Source: CBDCRK01 sp965220955 | GTDB taxonomy: Bacteria; Desulfobacterota; Binatia; Bin18; CBDCRK01 | Direction of reading: 5' to 3' | Assembly: GCA_965220955.1 (NCBI GenBank) | Contig: CBDCRK010000024.1 | Coordinates: 14,291-78,290 of the forward strand | DNA length: 64,000 nucleotides | Shown: one piece after another, positions 51,783-61,302 of the stretch | Layout of the letters: the number at the start of each line of letters is the position of its first letter | Position numbering within the stretch: position 1 is the first letter of the stretch | The notes under the pieces: generated by a model | Databases searched by the model: none | Told to the model about the DNA's origin: nothing | Seen by the model: only the letters and a program-made list of their open reading frames with translations | Made by a program: the position numbers and the translations under genes

Positions 51783-52342
51783 TGTTCCCTCCTAGCTGTC
51801 CTTTCCGATGCTGCCTGGGAGACCAGCTAGCCGCAATGGGGCTAACTAGACGTTGCCGCGAAATTTGACACTGCTTTTCCATCAATGATTTGAGTCCACA
51901 TCATAGCGTAGAAATCGTATGGGTAGTGTTATGGTTACAAGGCCGACAATCTCAGGCTGCTTGAGCGATGAGGTGTCGGCTCAGTTGGTGAGGATTGAAG
52001 CCCATAATAGACCGGTAGCCGGGGGACAAGGTAGTCGGATCAGACTTCATGCAGCTTCTTTGTAAACCGGACTCCTTGAGATGGCATTGCCAACCTGTGA
52101 ATTTCAACCAAGCAGTGACGCTTATTTCTCGTACCCTGTTATACTCCCCTCCGGACAAAAATGCCAATGCCTGAGAGGGAGGAGGGTGATGGAGGTTTTG
52201 TCAAGTTGGACCTCCGGTAGTAAACGGACAATTTTGAGCGGTAAGCACCTATGATGGACACCTGAACCTGCTGGGAATAGAGGCCACTATGGTGCAAACC
52301 GCTTGATTTTCCAGGGCTTATAGCGAATCACGGTTGAGTTGA
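51783..52342. other. 560-base gap without recognisable gene
   Basis: Between the thiolase-like gene and the transposase remnant. A 71-codon minus frame (51952-52167) has no ribosome site or family resemblance. The right part probably holds the end of the IS630 element, but no clear inverted repeat was identified. Confidence 0.5.
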
Positions 52343-52985
52343 GTACAGAACTGGCTCAAGGAGAACTTTGGGGTAGGGGTGAAGTACCAGACCCTCCAGA
52401 GCATGGTCCACTATAAACTCAAGGCGAAGTTGAAGGTGACGCGGGCCAGCCAAGTAAAAAAACGCAGCAACTGGGCAAGCCTTGCGGGCGGGCTTTGAGC
52501 CTTTAGCGGTGCGGGTCTTGAGTGGCGACGAAAGCCCCTTGGGATCGCTGCCCATCAAGCGTGGCAGGCTTAGCCTACGCGGAGCTAAACCCCTTGGTCT
52601 CCTCCAACAAGTCTTCCCGAGCTACTCTCTGTATGGCACAGTCGAGCCCCTGAGGGGTGAGGGCTTCTTTGTGGAGTTCCCACGCTTGGACACCCAGTGT
52701 TTGCAGATCTTCCTCCTCGGCCTTGCCTCCCTCTATCCCCGCAGCCTCCATGTGCTCCGGGGGGACAAGGGAGCCTTGCACCAGAGCAAAAAACTCCACC
52801 TCCCAAAACCCTGGTGTTGCTCTTCGCTCCCCCCTATACCCCAGAACTCCAACCCCATCGAGCGCCTCGGGCTCCATCTCAAAGACCCCTTGGGCTGGGC
52901 TCTGTTCGCAGACCTCTGGACCCTTCAAGACCCGGTGGCGGCCCTGTTCAAGCCCTCTACCAACCCCACTCTTACTAGATTGAGA
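52343..52985 (+). mobile_element. IS630-family transposase pseudogene
   Basis: Read across frames, the plus strand encodes an IS630-like DDE transposase: NWLKENFGVGVKYQTLQSMV, a frame change near 52495, SGDESPLGSLPIKRGRLSLR (first Asp), LRGDKGALHQSKKLHLPK (second Asp), LVLLFAPPYTPEL and NPIERLGLHLKD (Glu). The segment around LVLLFAPPYTPEL sits one frame off, with an opposite shift about 45 bases later, so two indels compensate. The N-terminal DNA-binding part is missing. Not functional. Confidence 0.8.
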
Positions 52986-53101
52986 ACTGGTCGCTTTGGC
53001 TAGATTTGAAGATTATTTTTCTGACGTTGGTAAAAGGATTCTCTCATCCCAATGCCTACTAAGCGCCTCTAACAGAACGAACGCATTCTGGATTCCCCCA
53101 G

Positions 53102-53123
53102 GGACAAGCTTCGCGGGAATGAC
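53102..53123. repeat. dispersed repeat, copy 2
   Basis: Exact reverse complement of 15918-15939. The flanks (GGATTCCCCCAGG on the left) also show weaker similarity to the other copy, so the full unit is probably 50-60 bases. The 220-base gap before osmC-like gene holds nothing else. Confidence 0.8.
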
Positions 53124-53208
53124 CGACACGCTCAACTCTGCCAAGCCTGCACAAGCAGGCATCCAGGAAATCTGTCCTGATGATCTGTTCCCCATTTTGT
53201 TAGGCATG

Positions 53209-53658
53209 CTAAGGCAGAATGTTTAGGTTCAGTTGATAGTGAATGCTTTCCTTTAGCAACCCTTTGATGTAACAGCCCTTTTCTGCCCGCTCGACTACAG
53301 TCCGTACTTTCTCCTCAGGGGCATTGCTGCTAACCGTAAGGTCAAGGATTACCTCCTTCACAAAGCCTTTCTCGTTTACCCTGGCCTTGGCCGCAACGGG
53401 GCCAATAGGTACCTGGCGAGCACGAGCAGTTACCTGAAGAGAAATAATTAGGCAGGAGCACAGGGCCCCCAGGAAGGAAGTCACTGGATCAGGACCTTCC
53501 TCGTGCCCACCCATAAAGGCAGGTTCATCTAACACCCAGGAGAACTTGCCTGTTTTAACCTCTACGGCGGAGTGATCACCCGCAGATCGAGCCACAACAG
53601 TGCGAAATCCTCCCTCCTGCGCTTCAGCCTCGATTCCATCCCACGGGTTTACCGCCAT
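53209..53658 (-). CDS. OsmC-family peroxidase-like protein
   Basis: A 149-residue OsmC-fold protein. The two redox cysteines are in GALCSCLIISLQVTARARQV and AEKGCYIKGLLKESI, the usual positions for thiol-based reduction of organic hydroperoxides. PAFMGGHEEGPDPVTSFLGA is typical of the family. The protein would act in the cytosol as a dimer. It is near the trehalose genes (54 bases from the end of otsA), all in one direction, suggesting a stress-related group. Some OsmC-like proteins have other thiol roles. Confidence 0.9.
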   Translation of the reverse strand: MAVNPWDGIEAEAQEGGFRTVVARSAGDHSAVEVKTGKFSWVLDEPAFMGGHEEGPDPVTSFLGALCSCLIISLQVTARARQVPIGPVAAKARVNEKGFVKEVILDLTVSSNAPEEKVRTVVERAEKGCYIKGLLKESIHYQLNLNILP

Positions 53659-53712
53659 CTCTTTCTTCCTACTGTCTACCGTGCTGGAAATCTACCATGC
53701 TTGGTCAAAAGC

Positions 53713-55146
53713 CTACTTCTCAATGGACAAAACAGGTTCAGCATTGCCGGGCTTGAGATCTGCCAGAAACCGATCGCGCCACGCTTGTGCGGTATGGGTA
53801 TGCACGCGTTCAATTAGAGCCTGCCAGCGATCCTTGCGCTCACTAAGAGGCATCTCCAATGCTTTCTTAAGAGCGTCTGCAGTACCATCAATGTCATGGG
53901 GGTTAATAATGATAGCCTCCCGCAGGTCTTCAGCAGCCCCGCAAAACCTTGACAGGACAAGAACGCCCGGATCACCTGTTTGAGAGGCAATGTACTCCTT
54001 TGCTACCAGGTTCATCCCATCGCGCAAGGGGGTCACAAGACAGACGTCGGATTCGCGATAAAAGGCTGAGAGTTCCTCTTGGCTATATGAGCGGTACAGA
54101 TGGCGGAGGGGAACCCAGTCCTCATCAGCAAAGCGGCCATTGATTTCTCCTACGAGCCGGTCAACTTCCCGTTTCTGGGTAATATACTCGGGTACCCGGG
54201 AACGCGAGGGAGCGGAAATTTGTATCATAGAGACGTGCCTTCGCCAGGAAGGGTAACGTTCCAGCAGTCGCTCAAAAGCTAATAGGCGCTCAGAGATTCC
54301 CTTGGTGTAATCCAGACGGTCCACCCCGAGCACAAGACACTTGCCACGGACAATCTGTCGCAGGCGGATCCCATGCTGGGTAGCCTGCGGGCTGCTGGCC
54401 CAGTGCTCAAAAGCCCCCAGATCTGTACCAATCGGATAAACACCAACACGGACGGCTGACTCTCTATAGCGATAAATTTGTCCGTCGAAGGCCCCACCCA
54501 CCTCAGTGCACATCGCATCAACATAGTTCTGACAGTATCGCTTAGTGTGAAAGCCCAAAAGATCATAAGCCACGAGGTCTTCAAGGAGCTGTTCAGCTCT
54601 TGGCAGGATTGTCAGGATATCAACCGGAGGAAACGGGATATGGAGGAAAAAACCCAAGCGCCCGGTCCATCCCAAGCGGCGTAGTTCACTCCCTAGAGGA
54701 ATCAAATGATAGTCGTGGACCCACACCAAATCGTCCTTTTGCAGCAGCGGGGTCAAGTTGGTGGCAAAGTAGCGATTGATGCGCCGGTAGGTCCGGTACT
54801 CGTCTTCGCGCAATCTCACGTGGCCCGGAAAGCTATGGAAGAGCGGCCAGAGGGTGCGGTTAGAGAACCCAGTATAGAAATCGTTAACCTCATCCTCTGA
54901 CAGGTCGATTGTGATCAAATCGATCGAACCAATGCGAAGAGTCTGGGGAGGAACATTCTGACGGCGAGGGGTAGCTCTTCCGCTCCAGCCGAACCACAGG
55001 CCACCACGCTCTTCGAGGGCCGGATGTAGAGCGCTAACCAGACCGCCAACAGCCTGGGTCTTTGCCTCCTCAGCTGACTTCGGGACACTAAGCTCAGGTA
55101 CCCGATTGGAGACAACCACCAGACGGCTCTTGTCGTTGTTCACCAT
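53713..55146 (-). CDS. otsA: trehalose-6-phosphate synthase
   Basis: A 477-residue GT20 enzyme that joins UDP-glucose and glucose-6-phosphate. Motifs: RLVVVSNRVPELSVPKSAEE, GGLVSALHPALEERGGLWFG, VWVHDYHLIPLGSELRRLG, GVDRLDYTKGISERLLAFER and DGMNLVAKEYIASQTGDPGV. Full length and intact. It follows otsB by 27 bases on the same strand, so the two steps are made together. Trehalose protects against drying and osmotic stress. Usual donor is UDP-glucose, though other nucleotides are possible. Confidence 0.97.
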   Translation of the reverse strand: MVNNDKSRLVVVSNRVPELSVPKSAEEAKTQAVGGLVSALHPALEERGGLWFGWSGRATPRRQNVPPQTLRIGSIDLITIDLSEDEVNDFYTGFSNRTLWPLFHSFPGHVRLREDEYRTYRRINRYFATNLTPLLQKDDLVWVHDYHLIPLGSELRRLGWTGRLGFFLHIPFPPVDILTILPRAEQLLEDLVAYDLLGFHTKRYCQNYVDAMCTEVGGAFDGQIYRYRESAVRVGVYPIGTDLGAFEHWASSPQATQHGIRLRQIVRGKCLVLGVDRLDYTKGISERLLAFERLLERYPSWRRHVSMIQISAPSRSRVPEYITQKREVDRLVGEINGRFADEDWVPLRHLYRSYSQEELSAFYRESDVCLVTPLRDGMNLVAKEYIASQTGDPGVLVLSRFCGAAEDLREAIIINPHDIDGTADALKKALEMPLSERKDRWQALIERVHTHTAQAWRDRFLADLKPGNAEPVLSIEK

Positions 55147-55173
55147 AAGGACTGCTAGGCTACCATAGGACTG

Positions 55174-55980
55174 CTAGGCTACCATCCACATTTTGAGGAA
55201 TCCTAGGAGATCCTCCGGCGGACAAAGCCAGGCCTGAGCCCGCGTGGGGCGTGGCTGGGAACGCACAAGCACACTAAGGCCCTTAGCGTCCAGTGCTGCA
55301 AAAGCATCCTCGTCAGTCAAGTCATCACCAAGGTAGGCTACAACCGCTCCCGCAGGCGACTCGGTCAGCACCGTACGGACTGCTACGCCTTTATCACGAC
55401 CCGGCACACGCAATTCGAGGCCACCGTCAAACTCTTTCAACTGCAACCCCCACTTCTGCGCCAGCTGCGCCCACCGCGCCCTAGCTTGCAACCGCAGGAT
55501 CTCAATATCTCTATCCGACAAATCCCGCCAGTGGAGCGCTAGGCAAGCAGGTTTGGTTTCACAACGCGCTCTCAGCCCTGACGCCTCTGCCCACGCCTTA
55601 GCCTCGGTTAGCCCCTGAGTGGCATCTGGGGCCAGGGACCAAATCTTATACCGCCCGTCGGGCCAGTAACGTTCCCAGCTATGGGAACCCCAGATTTCGG
55701 GCAACGGATTGAGCCCGAGTAGGGATTTTAGGTCGTCTACCGCACGCCCACTGACAACAACAAGCCGGGTATGGCCGGTTTCCATCAGATGCCCTAATAC
55801 CTCACTCACGCCAGGATAGGGAACTGCCTGATCGCGTTCGATCCGAAACGGAGCCAAGGTACCATCATAATCAGTCATGAGCACACGCGCCGACGCCACA
55901 GCAAGACGCTCAAAGAAGGCTGGTGAGACAGAAGGCAGGGTGTGAGCAATATCAACCATAACGGGTTCGTTGGTTGTCAT
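55174..55980 (-). CDS. otsB: trehalose-6-phosphate phosphatase
   Basis: A 268-residue HAD-family phosphatase completing trehalose synthesis. The nucleophile motif LMTDYDGTLAPFRIER, motif II VVVSGR, and the metal site YLGDDLTDEDAFAALD are present, with the Lys in GRDKGVAVRTVL. The cap domain carries GSHSWERYWPDGRYKIW. No signal peptide. It is the first gene of the otsB-otsA pair. Confidence 0.96.
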   Translation of the reverse strand: MTTNEPVMVDIAHTLPSVSPAFFERLAVASARVLMTDYDGTLAPFRIERDQAVPYPGVSEVLGHLMETGHTRLVVVSGRAVDDLKSLLGLNPLPEIWGSHSWERYWPDGRYKIWSLAPDATQGLTEAKAWAEASGLRARCETKPACLALHWRDLSDRDIEILRLQARARWAQLAQKWGLQLKEFDGGLELRVPGRDKGVAVRTVLTESPAGAVVAYLGDDLTDEDAFAALDAKGLSVLVRSQPRPTRAQAWLCPPEDLLGFLKMWMVA

Positions 55981-56181
55981 ACGCTCTTTCTTCTTCCTCA
56001 GAACGAAGAAAAATCATTAACTACAACCAATGCCAACCTGCATTCTACATGGTAACTTTAACTTTAGCAAAAGAGGGTCACACGCCAAGTGGCATAGAAC
56101 CCTCCTTTCTCTGAGCAGATAAAGAAAAGAGCCTTGAGATAGGTAACTGATCCAAGTGTAGCGTCAGAATAGCAGCTTCGC

Positions 56182-57387
56182 CTATAACTCGATCAGCTCC
56201 AAAATAGTCCCGTCCGGATCAGTAAAGCAGACAAACGAAGCATTGCCCGCAGGGGTTTTGAGTACCTGGGGATCGGAGAAGAACTCTACCCCTTTAGCCT
56301 TAAGCTCCTCGTAGACCTGTTGGAGGTCTTTTGTTCGCAGGGCAATCCGACAGATACCAGCGTGATAAAGGTGAGGATAAGGTTCACCCTCAGTCTTGGG
56401 GTTTTTCCACTCGATAAGGTCAATTCGGGTAGCCCGCTGATCATCCCCTAGCATCAAGAGTGCAGCCCGACCCCGGCCGTTGGGAATCTTTAGTCCCTTA
56501 TCGAGCTGTTCGCTGCTACCCTCTTTAAGGTCCAGGACGACCTTAAACCCGAGCATCTTATAAAACTCGAGCGAGCGCTCAAAGTTAGTGACATTGACGT
56601 TAACATGAAAGACTCCCTCAATCATTGCGGCTCCCCTTTCTTCTTCTATTTTTTCCTCAATAACAAGTAATTCCTCGGGGTTTAGGAACGTAAGCTTAGC
56701 CGAGAGCCAAGCCAACTTGTCGGCAAAAATCATTCCTCCCACAACCACCAAAAGTATCCCACTAAATACCTCGACCTGCCGCAAGTACCTCTTGACCCCG
56801 CCAAAGAGCGAGAGAAATCCGTTCAAAAACGCGGCCGAGAGGATAAAAGGGATACCCAATCCCAAGGAATAAACGGCAAGCAACAATATTCCCTGCTGAA
56901 GCGTCTCAGCAGTAGCCGCCAGGGCAAGGATACCCGCCAGGATCGGCCCTACACATGGCGTCCAGCCAAAAGCAAAGAAGATACCGGCAATAAACGCCCG
57001 CATCATCCCCGGGCTGGTCGGCTCCCCTTGTATCTGCTTTGCCCGCAACAGCGCAGGAATAGGAAGCAGGCCGGCAAGGTGTAGGCCGAGGAGAATAATA
57101 CCCAGCCCAGCAATCTGCTTCATCAATCCCAGGTGGGTACGCATAAGTGTACCAAGGACCGAGGCTGAAGCTCCTAGAGAGATAAAAACCAGGGAAAATC
57201 CTAGAACAAAGGGCAAACTCTTTATAATGGCGCTGGTGACCAAATGCGAACGTGCTTTTGTTTCTGTCAACTCCTCAAAGCTCATGCCCGTGATAAATGT
57301 AAGATAGCCGGGAACAATGGGCAGCACACAAGGAGAGGCAAAAGAGAGAAATCCTGCTAAAAAGGCAATACTTAAACCTATATCCAT
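56182..57387 (-). CDS. CcdA-like thiol transporter fused in frame to a VOC domain
   Basis: A 401-codon frame. Residues 1-240 are a six-segment CcdA/DsbD-type membrane protein that carries reducing power across the membrane, with both active Cys residues in SPCVLP (C20) and TPCVGP (C145). Residues 255-401 are a complete VOC protein (EGVFHVNVNVTNFERSLEFY to FVCFTDPDGTILELIE). ATG 56625 begins the VOC part and has its own AAGGGGAG five bases upstream. So it may be two products from one frame or a real fusion through loss of the ccdA stop. A short charged stretch (VIEEKIEEERG) links them. No other cytochrome c maturation gene is nearby. Confidence 0.8.
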   Translation of the reverse strand: MDIGLSIAFLAGFLSFASPCVLPIVPGYLTFITGMSFEELTETKARSHLVTSAIIKSLPFVLGFSLVFISLGASASVLGTLMRTHLGLMKQIAGLGIILLGLHLAGLLPIPALLRAKQIQGEPTSPGMMRAFIAGIFFAFGWTPCVGPILAGILALAATAETLQQGILLLAVYSLGLGIPFILSAAFLNGFLSLFGGVKRYLRQVEVFSGILLVVVGGMIFADKLAWLSAKLTFLNPEELLVIEEKIEEERGAAMIEGVFHVNVNVTNFERSLEFYKMLGFKVVLDLKEGSSEQLDKGLKIPNGRGRAALLMLGDDQRATRIDLIEWKNPKTEGEPYPHLYHAGICRIALRTKDLQQVYEELKAKGVEFFSDPQVLKTPAGNASFVCFTDPDGTILELIEL

Positions 57388-57885
57388 GCAGAATTCTTTT
57401 TCCCCCCAGATAAGGGGGGATACAGGGGGGTTGTCATTTCTTTTAAGTTCCTAAGCCTTTAAACCTTATCATTGGGGCGAACACAAGATTCGCCCCTACA
57501 GGAAGTTTGGTCTTTTGTTCCTTCAACTTATAACTTATCTGAAGTTTCTCTCTAAGCTTCCAGGCATGGTGGAGAGGGAGTCCGCCATTCTGCGTTCTCA
57601 CACCATCTCAGTTGTTCTCATATACCCTTGTAAAGTAAAGGTTTTTTCATATATGAGCACTTGACCGTTCCGACATATTCCAGTACATTCTCCTCAATTT
57701 TGTGGGAAAGAATGTGGGGAAGACGAGATCGGGAAGTGCTCATGCTCTGGCGAGCATACCACAGAATGCACGGAGGGGCGATATGGTGAGTGAGACACCG
57801 GCGAAACCCGGCAGGAAGAAGCAGGGCCGGCATCCCGAGCGTGTTGCCCTGCCAGTCTACTTAGTACTTTCGTTCAGGGGGCTGG
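57388..57885. other. gap with two dispersed-repeat-like hairpins
   Basis: No convincing gene. It contains a C-run/G-run element (57401-57430) like the interior of the element at 9601-9630, and a hairpin GGGGCGAA-CACAAGA-TTCGCCCC (57474-57496) of a type common as intergenic repeats. A plus frame from 57783 (VSETPAKPGRKKQGRHPERV) has a ribosome site but ends in the next gene and may be a truncated start. Confidence 0.6.
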
Positions 57886-58755
57886 TCACTCCTCGACATT
57901 GAACGTCGCCCGCAACGGGCAATGGTCCGAAAGTCGCTCTTCCCAGACAGTGCGTCCTTCCATCGTCGTTGCCTCGCTAAAGACAATCTCCTGAAAACTC
58001 GACAGCCATTGCGCCGTCTTTGGACCAACAAGGATATGGTCGATGAACTCCCTGTAGTAGCCGTCCCAACAGCGCGGTTTCTCTTGCGCGGTCGCCAACA
58101 TAATCTTCGCTGGCTCTCCGTCGGCCAACTCGCGCCATACCCAATCATTCTCTACTGTCAGACGCCGATTGAAGTCGCCAAGGACCAGCAGTGCCCGCCC
58201 GTCCTGCAATCGACGGTCGATCCAGTCTTCCAGGATGGGCACTTGCTCGGTGAGCTTGCGACACGCCGTCTTGAGCCGGTGAGAGGCGTTCTCGGCCTGG
58301 CTGCTTTCATCTTCTGTGTGGCTGAAGCAGCCAGCCTGGAGGTGGATGCTCAACACATCGATACGGTGGGATCCGACTTGCAGCTCAATGTGGGTCCCGT
58401 ACCGGAGGTCACCCACGTCCAAGGCGGTGACATTGGCCTGGCGTTCGTAGTGGATACCCCGGCGGATCGCCAGGCCGGTCTTCAGCGCGCTGTCCCGCCC
58501 GGAGAGTTCGAGGTGGTAGGTGTCGGGGTCGAACACCTTCTCGACAAAGGCGTCATCCACTTCTTGGAGCGCAATCACATCGGCTTCCAGACGCTCCGCA
58601 ATCTGCCGTAACCGCACGTAGTCCTCGGGCTGGCGTTTCCTCTCTCCAAGGTCTGAGAGATACTGGATGTTCCAGGTTGCGACACGGAGTTGTGCGGCGA
58701 CGGCGTACACCGGAAACAGGACGAACAACCCAACGACAATGGTAAGAGAACGCAT
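57886..58755 (-). CDS. exported endonuclease/exonuclease/phosphatase family protein
   Basis: A 289-residue EEP-fold hydrolase with signal peptide (RSLTIVVGLFVLFPVYAVAA). Catalytic motifs are VATWNIQYLSDLG, VIALQEVDDAF, VLGDFNRRL, FIDHILVG and LSDHCPLRATF, so Mg2+ and catalytic Asp/His/Glu residues look complete. The fold serves DNases, sphingomyelinases and inositol phosphatases; an extracytoplasmic nuclease or phosphodiesterase is likely. It is at the left border of the restriction island and may be an island cargo gene. Confidence 0.88.
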   Translation of the reverse strand: MRSLTIVVGLFVLFPVYAVAAQLRVATWNIQYLSDLGERKRQPEDYVRLRQIAERLEADVIALQEVDDAFVEKVFDPDTYHLELSGRDSALKTGLAIRRGIHYERQANVTALDVGDLRYGTHIELQVGSHRIDVLSIHLQAGCFSHTEDESSQAENASHRLKTACRKLTEQVPILEDWIDRRLQDGRALLVLGDFNRRLTVENDWVWRELADGEPAKIMLATAQEKPRCWDGYYREFIDHILVGPKTAQWLSSFQEIVFSEATTMEGRTVWEERLSDHCPLRATFNVEE

Positions 58756-58849
58756 CCCCTCAACCTTCTCATTCGTCTTTTACTCGCTATACAGGCCGAG
58801 CCCCATTGAAGAGCGTACCCCGTGGGACGGCTTGCTCAGTCGGGATGCC

Positions 58850-58940
58850 CTACTGAGGCGCGTCATCATCGGTGAGCCCGAGGAGATAGTCTGTATGGGT
58901 GTCCCAGGCTTCCGCGACTTTGGCGAATGACCGAACCGGC
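58850..58940 (-). pseudogene. XRE-type regulator C-terminal remnant
   Basis: The minus strand encodes SFAKVAEAWDTHTDYLLGLT and DDDAPQ with a stop at 58850-58852. This matches the end of XRE helix-turn-helix proteins (LAxxLxVSxDYLLGxTDD). The helix-turn-helix itself is absent. It lies just after the hsdR stop on the same strand. Confidence 0.55.
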
Positions 58941-58977
58941 CAGACCCTGAATACGCCCGCACTCGACCCGCCCGCGC

Positions 58978-61302
58978 TCATCCGTCCTGCTGCGCATACA
59001 AGTGCTGCTGAAACCCGATAAACACGTCCCGTATCTTTGCCACACTCCCCAGCTCTGCGACGGCATCGCTCACCGCATGATATTTCAACGCAAGCAGGCC
59101 GGGTAATTTGGCTTGGTCCAATTCCCCCACGCCTTCTTTGACGTACTGGGCTAAGACAAAGTCTAAAAATTCCTGTTGTTTTGCATCGTAGCAAGTGAAG
59201 ATGCGGCTCTTGTGGGTGCTGACTCTTTCCGCTCGACTGATCGGCGCGAGGGCAAAGGCAATGTAAGCCAGCACGTCGTACAGGTCGCTGTTCTCGGCAT
59301 CAATCATGCCTCGGATTGCAGCCAGTTGCTCATCGCCATAGCCTTTTTCAGCCAGGCCCTCTAATAAGGCGTTGCGTGTATCGGGTCGCCCCCACAGGGC
59401 GCGTAGTTCGTCTTCGTCTTTGAACAACTCGGGCAGTTCGCCAAACAGGCGTTCGACAAACTGGGCGGCGGATATGGGCGTACCGTCCGGACTCCAGAAG
59501 GTGGTGGCCATCAGGTGCTGGATGGTGCGCTCTTTGCCGTCGGCAAGCTTGACTTTGATGAGGCGGCGGCGTTGCGGTTCGTCGTCGTCTGCTGACTCGC
59601 CGCCTGTATCGTTGTCAGGGTGCTCTGGGGTCTCTCCTAGTGGTGGCACAACAATAGGCTCGGCCGGTTCACCGTCCCATTCGGGGTCGTTGAAGTGCTC
59701 ATAGGCTTTGACAAAATCGTAGATAGTAAAATAGTCCTTGCCCTCAAACAGTCGCGTTCCACGCCCGATAATCTGCTTGAATTCGATCATCGAGTTAATG
59801 GGCCGCATCAGGACGATGTTGCGGATATTGCGGGCATTCACTCCGGTTGAGAGCTTCTGTGAGGTGGTGAGAATGGTCGGGATGGTCTTCTCGTTATCCT
59901 GGAACGTGCGCAGATGCTGCTCACCGAGCTTGCCTTCATTGGCGGTGACCCGCACGCAGTAATTAGGGTCTGTGCCGGTCTTCGTTTGGTTGATCAGATC
60001 CCGTACGGCCAGCGCGTGGTCTTGCGTGGCACAAAAGACGAGGGTCTTCTGGTTCTGGTCAATCTCCCGCATGAAGAGTTGTACGCGGTATTGCTCGCGT
60101 TCCCTGATTTCGATGAGGCGGTTGAAATCGTCTTCGGTGTAGCGTCTGTCTGCCTCTATCTCGCCGTCGATCAGTTCGTCGTCAGGAGTATAGACGTATT
60201 CATCAAGCGTGGTGGCGATCTGTTTGACTTTGAAGGGGGTCAGGAAGCCGTCGTTGATGCCCTCCTTCAATGAGTAGACGTACACGGGTTCACCGAAATA
60301 GGCGTAGGTGTCCACATTGTGGGTGCGCTTGGGGGTGGCGGTCAGGCCCAGTTGCACGGCGGGCGCGAAGTATTCCAAAATGCCGCGCCAGTTGCTTTCG
60401 TCGTTTGCCCCGCCGCGGTGGCATTCATCAATGACGATGAAGTCGAAGAAATCCGGTGGGTAGTCGCCAAAGTTCGGCGCGGGGTTGCCGTCGGCATCAC
60501 GGCCGGTCATGAAGGTCTGGAAGATGGTGAAGAAGATACTGCCGTTCTTTGGAACGCGCCCGTGCTTGCGGATCGTATCGGGGTCGATACGGACCAGGGC
60601 GTCGTCCGGGAAGGCGGTGAAATCGAGAAAGGCTTGATTCGCCAGAATATTGCGGTCGGCAAGGAACAGGATACGAGGCCGGCGCTGGCCGTCTTTGGCC
60701 AAGGTCCAGCGGCTGTGAAACAGCTTCCACGCAATTTGAAAGGCGATGCAGGTTTTGCCGGTGCCGGTCGCCATGGTGAGCAGAATGCGGTCTTGGCCGG
60801 CGGCAATGGCTTCGAGTGTTTTGTTAATGGCGTTGTGCTGGTAATAGCGCGCGCCCCATGTCCCGCTCTTGGCCTCGAAGGGGACTTCGGCGAAGTGGTT
60901 GCGCCAGGCGTTTTCTTCGGGGAAGGTCGCAGTCCATAGTTCATCCGGGCTGGGGTACTGGCTGACATAGCCTTCCTGGCCGGTCTGCATGTCGATGCGA
61001 TAAATGCCGTCCCCATTGGTGGAGTAGGCAAAGCGGGCGTGCAGATTCCCGGCGTATTTCTTGGCCTGGCCGACGCCTTCGGTGTCTGGCAGATCGCGCT
61101 TCTTGGCTTCGATGACGGCCAGCTTGTGACCGCGATAGGTGAGCACATAGTCGGCAATGTCCTGCTTGGCGCGTTTGCCTCCCCCTTGTAGGCGGCCGAG
61201 GGTGATGACCTCGCGTCGCACACGGCTGCCTTCGACGACACCCCAGCCTGCCTTTGTTAAGGCAGGGTCGATCAGCTCGGCGCGGGTTTCGGCTTCGTTC
61301 AT
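58978..61302 (-). CDS. hsdR: type I restriction enzyme R subunit, EcoEI type
   Basis: A 774-residue protein, full length for EcoEI-like HsdR. N-terminal nuclease domain with LAVIEAKKRDLPDTEGVGQA (PD-ExK core), helicase motifs LLTMATGTGKTCIAFQIAWK, FIVIDECHRGG, LGLTATPKRT and IIGRGTRLFEGKDYFTIYDF, and the C-terminal EcoEI_R_C-like region (FWSPDGTPISAAQFVERLF). It would move along and cut unmethylated DNA with HsdM and HsdS. Neither intact partner is present here. Its ATG overlaps the stop of the DUF262 gene, so the two are coupled. Confidence 0.93.
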   Translation of the reverse strand: MNEAETRAELIDPALTKAGWGVVEGSRVRREVITLGRLQGGGKRAKQDIADYVLTYRGHKLAVIEAKKRDLPDTEGVGQAKKYAGNLHARFAYSTNGDGIYRIDMQTGQEGYVSQYPSPDELWTATFPEENAWRNHFAEVPFEAKSGTWGARYYQHNAINKTLEAIAAGQDRILLTMATGTGKTCIAFQIAWKLFHSRWTLAKDGQRRPRILFLADRNILANQAFLDFTAFPDDALVRIDPDTIRKHGRVPKNGSIFFTIFQTFMTGRDADGNPAPNFGDYPPDFFDFIVIDECHRGGANDESNWRGILEYFAPAVQLGLTATPKRTHNVDTYAYFGEPVYVYSLKEGINDGFLTPFKVKQIATTLDEYVYTPDDELIDGEIEADRRYTEDDFNRLIEIREREQYRVQLFMREIDQNQKTLVFCATQDHALAVRDLINQTKTGTDPNYCVRVTANEGKLGEQHLRTFQDNEKTIPTILTTSQKLSTGVNARNIRNIVLMRPINSMIEFKQIIGRGTRLFEGKDYFTIYDFVKAYEHFNDPEWDGEPAEPIVVPPLGETPEHPDNDTGGESADDDEPQRRRLIKVKLADGKERTIQHLMATTFWSPDGTPISAAQFVERLFGELPELFKDEDELRALWGRPDTRNALLEGLAEKGYGDEQLAAIRGMIDAENSDLYDVLAYIAFALAPISRAERVSTHKSRIFTCYDAKQQEFLDFVLAQYVKEGVGELDQAKLPGLLALKYHAVSDAVAELGSVAKIRDVFIGFQQHLYAQQDG

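Noticed and set aside
50985..51830. 281-codon plus frame opposite the thiolase-like gene
   Set aside because: Shadow of a GC-rich gene; composition and lack of motifs show it is not coding.
52575..52928. 117-codon minus frame across the IS630 remnant
   Set aside because: The plus strand matches IS630 transposase blocks in order; the minus frame is a shadow.
57618..57833. 71-codon minus frame in the gap before the EEP gene
   Set aside because: No ribosome site or family resemblance.
60507..61241. 244-codon minus frame overlapping hsdR in another frame
   Set aside because: Low-complexity Ser/Pro/Ala sequence typical of an out-of-frame shadow.
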